Shown: positions 59,843 to 64,000 of the stretch, piece after piece
How the letters are laid out: each line of letters starts with the position of its first letter
Numbering within the stretch: position 1 is the first letter of the stretch
Assembly (NCBI GenBank): GCA_963817435.1
Contig: CAWFNY010000003.1
Location: 558,001 to 622,000, forward strand
Reading direction: 5' to 3'
DNA length: 64,000 bases
Origin: JADJOM01 sp963817435
GTDB lineage: Bacteria; Gemmatimonadota; Gemmatimonadetes; Gemmatimonadales; GWC2-71-9
Program-made: the position numbers and the translations under genes
Notes under the pieces: generated by a model
Databases searched by the model: none
Seen by the model: the letters and a program-made list of their open reading frames with translations, nothing else
Told to the model about the DNA's origin: nothing

Positions 59843-60726
59843 TGTCCCGCATCCGGCAGAAGGCGCTCGGCTTCTTCCACTCGCGCCCGACGGCGCGGGC
59901 ATGGGCGCTGCTCGGGCCCGGCACCTTCTGGCTGGTGCTGTTCTTCACCGTGCCGGTGCTGATCATGTTCGTCTACAGCCTGATGCCGCGCGGGATCTAC
60001 GGCGGCGTCGTGCCCGGCTTCACCCTGGAGCACTACCAGCGCTTCTTCAACCCGCTCTACCTCGAGATCCTCAACCGCACCTTCCTCTGGTCGCTCGGCG
60101 CGACGCTCATCTGCCTGCTGATGGGGTATCCGCTGGCCTACCTGATCGCCCGCAGCGGCACGTGGAAGAATTTCCTGATGTTCCTGGTGGTGCTGCCGTT
60201 CTGGACCAGCTTCCTGGTGCGCACCTTCGCCATGATCTTCCTCATGCGCGACACGGGGCTCATCAACAACGTGCTCCTCAAGACCGGTCTCATCCAGCAG
60301 CCGATCGAGATGCTGTACACTCCCTTCGCCGTGATGACGGGCCTGGTGTACGGGTTCCTGCCGTTCATGGTGCTGCCGATCTACGCCTCGCTGGAGAAGT
60401 TGGACCTCTCGCTGCTGGAGGCCGCCGAGGTGCTCGGGGCGCGTCCCGGCTCGCGGTTCTGGAAGGTCACCTTCCCGCTCTCGGTGCCGGGGGTCGTGGC
60501 CGGCTGCCTGCTGGTGTTCATCCCGGCGCTCGGCAGCTTCCTGACCTCGGACCTGCTCGGTGGCGCCAAGCAGGTCATGATCGGCAACCTGATCCAGAAC
60601 CAGTTCTCCTCCGCCCGCAACTGGCCCTTCGGTTCGGCCGCGTCGTTCATCGTGATGGCGCTGGTACTGGTGGCGGTGCTCGGCTATCTCCGGGTGCGCG
60701 ACCGCGCGCCGGCCGGGACGGCCTGA
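59842..60726 (+). CDS. potB: Second PotB-type ABC permease (294 aa)
   Basis: Six membrane segments; EAA loop LEAAEVLGARPGSRFWKVTFPLSVPG has the normal Gly, unlike cluster 1. ATG 59842 overlaps the potA stop (TGATG) and has GGAGG 8 bases upstream; a GTG one codon earlier is less well placed. It pairs with the next gene to form the channel. Confidence 0.9.
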   Translation: MSRIRQKALGFFHSRPTARAWALLGPGTFWLVLFFTVPVLIMFVYSLMPRGIYGGVVPGFTLEHYQRFFNPLYLEILNRTFLWSLGATLICLLMGYPLAYLIARSGTWKNFLMFLVVLPFWTSFLVRTFAMIFLMRDTGLINNVLLKTGLIQQPIEMLYTPFAVMTGLVYGFLPFMVLPIYASLEKLDLSLLEAAEVLGARPGSRFWKVTFPLSVPGVVAGCLLVFIPALGSFLTSDLLGGAKQVMIGNLIQNQFSSARNWPFGSAASFIVMALVLVAVLGYLRVRDRAPAGTA

Positions 60727-60727
60727 C

Positions 60728-61513
60728 ATGAGCACCCGGCTGCCACGCTGGCTCGTCGCCTTCTCGGTGCTGGTGTATCTCTTCCTGCATGTGCCGGTTC
60801 TGGTGCTGGTGCTGTTCTCGTTCAACGCCTCCAAGTTCTCGGTGGACTGGGTCGGGTTCACCTGGGACTGGTACCTGCGCCTGCTGCAGCGCGACGACAT
60901 CCTGGACGGGCTCAAGGCGAGCATGATCGTCGGTGTGTCATCGACGATCGTCTCCGCCATCTTCGGGACGCTGATCGCGCTGGCGCTGGCCCGGCACAAG
61001 TTCAGGGGACGGACTTCCCTCGAGGCGTTCCTGTATGTGCCGCTGGTGACACCGGAGATCGTGACCGGGATCTCGCTGCTCATTCTCTTCGTGCTGCTTG
61101 GCTTCCCGCTCGGGCTGACCACGATCACCATCGCCCACATCGCCTTCTGCATCTCGTTCGTGGTCGTGGTGGTGCTCGCTCGGCTGCAGGGGATGGACCA
61201 GAATCTCGAGGAGGCCGCCCTCACCCTCGGCGCCGACGAGATCACGACCTTCTGGAAGATCACGGTGCCGCAGCTCTGGCCCGGGATCATCTCGGGGTCG
61301 CTGCTCGCCTTCACCATGTCGTTCGATGACTTCGTGATCACCTCGTTCGTGTCGGGGGTCGGGTCCTCGACGCTGCCGATCGTCGTCTACGGCATGGTCC
61401 GGAAAAACATCGAGCCCAGCATCAATGCGATCAGCACCATCATCCTCGTGGTGACGGCGGTGCTGATCTATCTCGCCGACCGCGTCGGCCGCGAGAAGCC
61501 ACTCAAGGGGTGA
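60728..61513 (+). CDS. potC: Second PotC-type ABC permease (261 aa)
   Basis: Six membrane segments; EAA loop LEEAALTLGADEITTFWKITVP with the normal Gly. ATG starts 1 bp after the potB stop, so the two are coupled. The C-terminus ends in RVGREKPLKG. It completes an ATPase-permease-permease set lacking a periplasmic binding protein. Confidence 0.9.
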   Translation: MSTRLPRWLVAFSVLVYLFLHVPVLVLVLFSFNASKFSVDWVGFTWDWYLRLLQRDDILDGLKASMIVGVSSTIVSAIFGTLIALALARHKFRGRTSLEAFLYVPLVTPEIVTGISLLILFVLLGFPLGLTTITIAHIAFCISFVVVVVLARLQGMDQNLEEAALTLGADEITTFWKITVPQLWPGIISGSLLAFTMSFDDFVITSFVSGVGSSTLPIVVYGMVRKNIEPSINAISTIILVVTAVLIYLADRVGREKPLKG

Positions 61514-61517
61514 GTCT

Positions 61518-62813
61518 ATGAGCAACCGGTCGTATCTCCTGCTCCTTCTGCTCGCCACCCCGACGCGACTCCCGGCGCAGGTCACCAAGTTCGACCGGCA
61601 GCGGGCCCACATCATGCTCGAGGTCGTCCGCGACGACATCCGGAAGAACTACTTCGATACCACGTACGGCGGCGTCGATCTCGCCGCAGTGTTCGACACC
61701 GCCGGCGCCCGGCTGGACCGTGCCGTCGCGTTAGGGCAGCTCATCGGCGCAATTGCGCAGGCGGCGCTCGAGTTCAATGACTCCCACACCGGCTTCCTCC
61801 CCCCGGGTCTGGTGTATCGCGCCGACTACGGCTGGCAGATGCGGTTCGTCGGCGATACCTGCCGCATCTTCCGGGTGAAGGATGGCAGCGACGCGGAGGC
61901 GAAGGGGGTGCTGCCGGGTGACGCGGTGCTTTCCATCGAGGGCTACCAGCTCACCCGCGCCAACTTGTGGCAGCTCGATTACCTGCTTGGCGCGATCAAC
62001 CCGCTCGCGAGGCTGCATGCGACGCTGCGCTCCCCCGACGGCCAGCAGCGCGACCTGGAGATCGCGGCCAAGGTGATCGAACGCCGGCGCGTCGTGGATC
62101 CGCGGAACTCCTTCGATCTCGGCGAACTGCTCCGTGAGGAGGATGACGAGTGGACCGAGATGGCACCCCGCTCGACGGAGATCGACGACCGCGTCGTCGT
62201 CTGGCGGCTGGGCGGGTTCTACGCCTACGACCAGTGGATCGATGCGATGCTCAGGAGCGCACGCCAGCATCAGGCTGTCGTACTCGATCTGCGGGGGAAC
62301 CCTGGCGGGGCCGTTCACTCGCTGCTCAGGCTCCTGAGCGGGCTGTATGCCGATCGCATGACGGTGGCGAGCGAGATCACCCGCAGCTCCACGACGCCCA
62401 TGGTTGCCAAGGGCAGCGGTGAGGACCACGTGCAGGCCGCCTTCTATGTCCTGGTCGACGCCGGTTCCGCGTCCGCGTCGGAACTCTTCGCCAGGACGAT
62501 GCAGCTGACCAAGCGCGGCATCGTGCTGGGCGATCGCACCTCGGGCGCGGTGCGGGAGTCCAAGGCCTACGTGCACAGCGTCGGCACCGAGACCGTCGCG
62601 TTCTATGGCGCCTCGGTCACGGTCGCGGACCTGGTGATGCCCGACGGCGGCCGGCTCGAGCGCAATGGCGTCGTGCCTGACGAGATCGTCCAGCCGACGG
62701 GGGACGATCTCCGCGCGAAGCGCGATCCCGCTCTCGCACGGGCGCTCGCGCTCGCCGGGGTCTCGATGACGCCGGAGCAGGCGGGCCGGCTGGTCTGGAA
62801 CAGTTCCAAGTAG
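61518..62813 (+). CDS. S41 family (C-terminal processing) serine peptidase (431 aa)
   Basis: Signal peptide (YLLLLLLATPTRLPAQ), an N-terminal helical domain, a PDZ-like region (GVLPGDAVLSIEGYQL) and a tail-specific protease core. The nucleophile is probably S319 in VLVDAGSASASELFA, with VVLDLRGNPGGAV as the oxyanion strand and GDRTSGAVRESK late. Whether a catalytic Lys or Asp completes the dyad is unclear. It is 4 bp after potC and so in the same transcript, an unusual partner for a transporter. Confidence 0.82.
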   Translation: MSNRSYLLLLLLATPTRLPAQVTKFDRQRAHIMLEVVRDDIRKNYFDTTYGGVDLAAVFDTAGARLDRAVALGQLIGAIAQAALEFNDSHTGFLPPGLVYRADYGWQMRFVGDTCRIFRVKDGSDAEAKGVLPGDAVLSIEGYQLTRANLWQLDYLLGAINPLARLHATLRSPDGQQRDLEIAAKVIERRRVVDPRNSFDLGELLREEDDEWTEMAPRSTEIDDRVVVWRLGGFYAYDQWIDAMLRSARQHQAVVLDLRGNPGGAVHSLLRLLSGLYADRMTVASEITRSSTTPMVAKGSGEDHVQAAFYVLVDAGSASASELFARTMQLTKRGIVLGDRTSGAVRESKAYVHSVGTETVAFYGASVTVADLVMPDGGRLERNGVVPDEIVQPTGDDLRAKRDPALARALALAGVSMTPEQAGRLVWNSSK

Positions 62814-62830
62814 CAGAGGACCGGACGCCG

Positions 62831-64000
62831 ATGCCGCCCTCGCCGGAGTCGAACTGCCTCTGGTGGGCGGCGCCGCGGGCCGAGATCGCGACCGCCTCGG
62901 CGCTGCCGGATCGCGCGGATGTCGTTGTCGTCGGGGGCGGCTATACCGGCCTCTCGGCGGCGCGCGCGATCGCGAAGAGCGGGGCCACCGTGGCGGTGCT
63001 GGAGCGCGAGACGATCGGCTGGGGTGCCAGCAGCCGGAACGGCGGCATGGTCCTCCCCGGCTACAAGGCCGATCTGCCGGTGCTGGTGCGCCGCCTCGGG
63101 CTGGAGCGCACGCGCACCCTGTTTCATGACTCGCTCGAGGCGATTGGTTTCGTTGAGTCGCTGGTCCGCGAGGAGCAGATCGAGTGTGGCTGGGCCCGCA
63201 CCGGGCACGTGACGCTGGCCGCGAAGCCGTCCCATCTGGCGGGGCTCGGAGCCTCGCAGCGGCTGCTCGAACGGGAGTTCGGCTACGCGAGCGAACTGAT
63301 CGGACCGGAGCGGATTGCCGGGGAGATCGGCTCCACGCGGTATCACGGCGGGCTCCTGGACCCGCTCGCCGGGGCGGTGCAGCCGGCGGCGTATGTTGCC
63401 GGACTCGCCGCGGCGGCGGTGCGTCACGGAGCCATGCTCCTCGAGCGCACCGGCGTTTCCGCGATCCGCCGGGTGGGCGGAGGCTTCCGGCTCCAGACCA
63501 GTCGAGGCCCGGTCGACGCCGACGCGGTACTGATCGCGACGAATGGCTATACCGGGCGGCTGCTGCCGTGGCTGGCGCGGCGGGTGGTTCCCGTCGGGAG
63601 CTACATCATCGCGACCGAACCGCTTGCGCCTGACGTGGCGCAGGGGCTGATCCCGCGTGGGCGAATGCTGAGTGACACGAAGAACCTGCTCTACTATTTC
63701 CGGCTTTCCCCGGATGGGCGGCTGGTGTTCGGCGGGCGGGCGGCGTTCTCACCCACGGCGCAGGCGGCAAGCCGGGAGATCCTGCGCCGCGGCATGGTCG
63801 AGGTCTATCCCGAACTCGCGAACGTCCGGGTGGACTTCGCGTGGGGCGGGACGCTCGGCTTCACGCTCGACCAGATGCCGCACGCTGGCCAGCATGCCGG
63901 GATCACCTACGCTCTGGGCTATGGCGGGCACGGCGTCGCCTGCGCCAGCTGGCTCGGCGACCGGGTTGGCCGCGCCATGCTTGGACGGGCCGAGTGGCCG
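62831..64000 (+). CDS. FAD-dependent amine/amino-acid oxidase of the DAO family, partial (390+ aa)
   Basis: Runs off the window end. DAO fold: VVVVGGGYTGLSAARAIAKSG FAD motif near residues 36-56, VLERETIGWGASSRNGGMVLPG, and near the end LGYGGHGVACASWLGDRVG. The N-terminus SNCLWWAAPRAE and the SSRNGGM motif resemble gamma-glutamylputrescine oxidoreductase PuuB and related amine oxidases. This fits the surrounding polyamine transporters and transaminases. ATG 62831 lies 17 bp after the S41 gene. The C-terminus is not seen. Confidence 0.82.
   Translation, partial: MPPSPESNCLWWAAPRAEIATASALPDRADVVVVGGGYTGLSAARAIAKSGATVAVLERETIGWGASSRNGGMVLPGYKADLPVLVRRLGLERTRTLFHDSLEAIGFVESLVREEQIECGWARTGHVTLAAKPSHLAGLGASQRLLEREFGYASELIGPERIAGEIGSTRYHGGLLDPLAGAVQPAAYVAGLAAAAVRHGAMLLERTGVSAIRRVGGGFRLQTSRGPVDADAVLIATNGYTGRLLPWLARRVVPVGSYIIATEPLAPDVAQGLIPRGRMLSDTKNLLYYFRLSPDGRLVFGGRAAFSPTAQAASREILRRGMVEVYPELANVRVDFAWGGTLGFTLDQMPHAGQHAGITYALGYGGHGVACASWLGDRVGRAMLGRAEWP

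Overview
The window is 64 kb of compact, very GC-rich bacterial chromosome. Genes often overlap by 4 bases (ATGA/GTGA junctions), there are many signal-peptide and lipoprotein genes, and the family mix (DUF5916 outer-membrane protein, DUF4105/Lnb-like protein, DUF885 peptidase, DUF4112, Big-domain lipoprotein, MASE1 hybrid kinases) is typical of Gemmatimonadota. That placement is inference from gene content; no rRNA, tRNA or marker alignment is available here. The organism is Gram-negative-like, with outer-membrane beta-barrels and lipoproteins.

Layout. 0.1-4.2 kb: cupin gene and a TetR-HlyD-ATPase-permease export operon with its own palindromic operator. 4.2-7.3 kb: zinc-ribbon membrane protein, DUF4112 protein, serine beta-lactamase-like enzyme, HEAT protein. 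7.4-10.5 kb: DUF5916 outer-membrane protein and a REP-associated tyrosine transposase (RAYT) with palindromic repeats. 10.6-15.4 kb: a phospholipid/envelope operon (acyltransferase, CdsA, CDP-alcohol phosphotransferase, DUF4105/Lnb-like protein, frameshifted transporter, small proteins). 15.5-18.7 kb: beta-carbonic anhydrase, unknown gene, Tat-exported class V aminotransferase, elongation factor P. 18.9-25.5 kb: signalling operon (HEAT protein, HD-GYP protein, MASE1 hybrid kinase). 25.5-26.9 kb: tandem paralogous metalloproteases. 27.3-29.2 kb: TPP riboswitch and thiC. 29.3-34.2 kb: hybrid kinase, SMP-30-like lipoprotein, repeat cluster, DUF885 peptidase. 34.2-36.1 kb: gene-poor, with hairpins, a candidate small RNA, a helical unknown protein, a 13-unit 21-bp array and twin operators. 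36.1-43.4 kb: ankyrin protein, FAD oxidoreductase, esterase, acyltransferase, hybrid kinase, frameshifted Hsp20. 43.5-64 kb: polyamine/amine region with two spermidine/putrescine-type ABC transporters (potDABC and potABC), two class III aminotransferases, a betaine/aminoaldehyde-type dehydrogenase, two FAD oxidoreductases and an S41 peptidase. A Cyc2-like cytochrome-porin with two monoheme cytochromes sits inside it.

How the parts work together. The last 20 kb reads as import of polyamines or related amines, followed by oxidative deamination/transamination and aldehyde oxidation. Several kinases and an HD-GYP protein point to heavy environmental signalling. The Cyc2-like module suggests electron exchange across the outer membrane.

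Most notable: (1) a RAYT with a family of GTGGGGCCGC-type palindromes, two of which are inserted in frame inside thiC and potA; (2) a 0.5-kb element holding only a four-helix-bundle (S23-type) gene flanked by inverted arrays of the octamer GCGGTTAG, placed between two genes of the polyamine cluster; (3) the Cyc2-like fused cytochrome-porin; (4) a 13-unit 21-bp array next to twin AAGTGTCCTC/GAGGACACTT operators; (5) a thiC riboswitch with a very long P3 and a plausible Shine-Dalgarno switch. Two genes (transporter at 13.6-14.4 kb, hsp20 at 42.9 kb) carry apparent single-base insertions that may be real or assembly errors.
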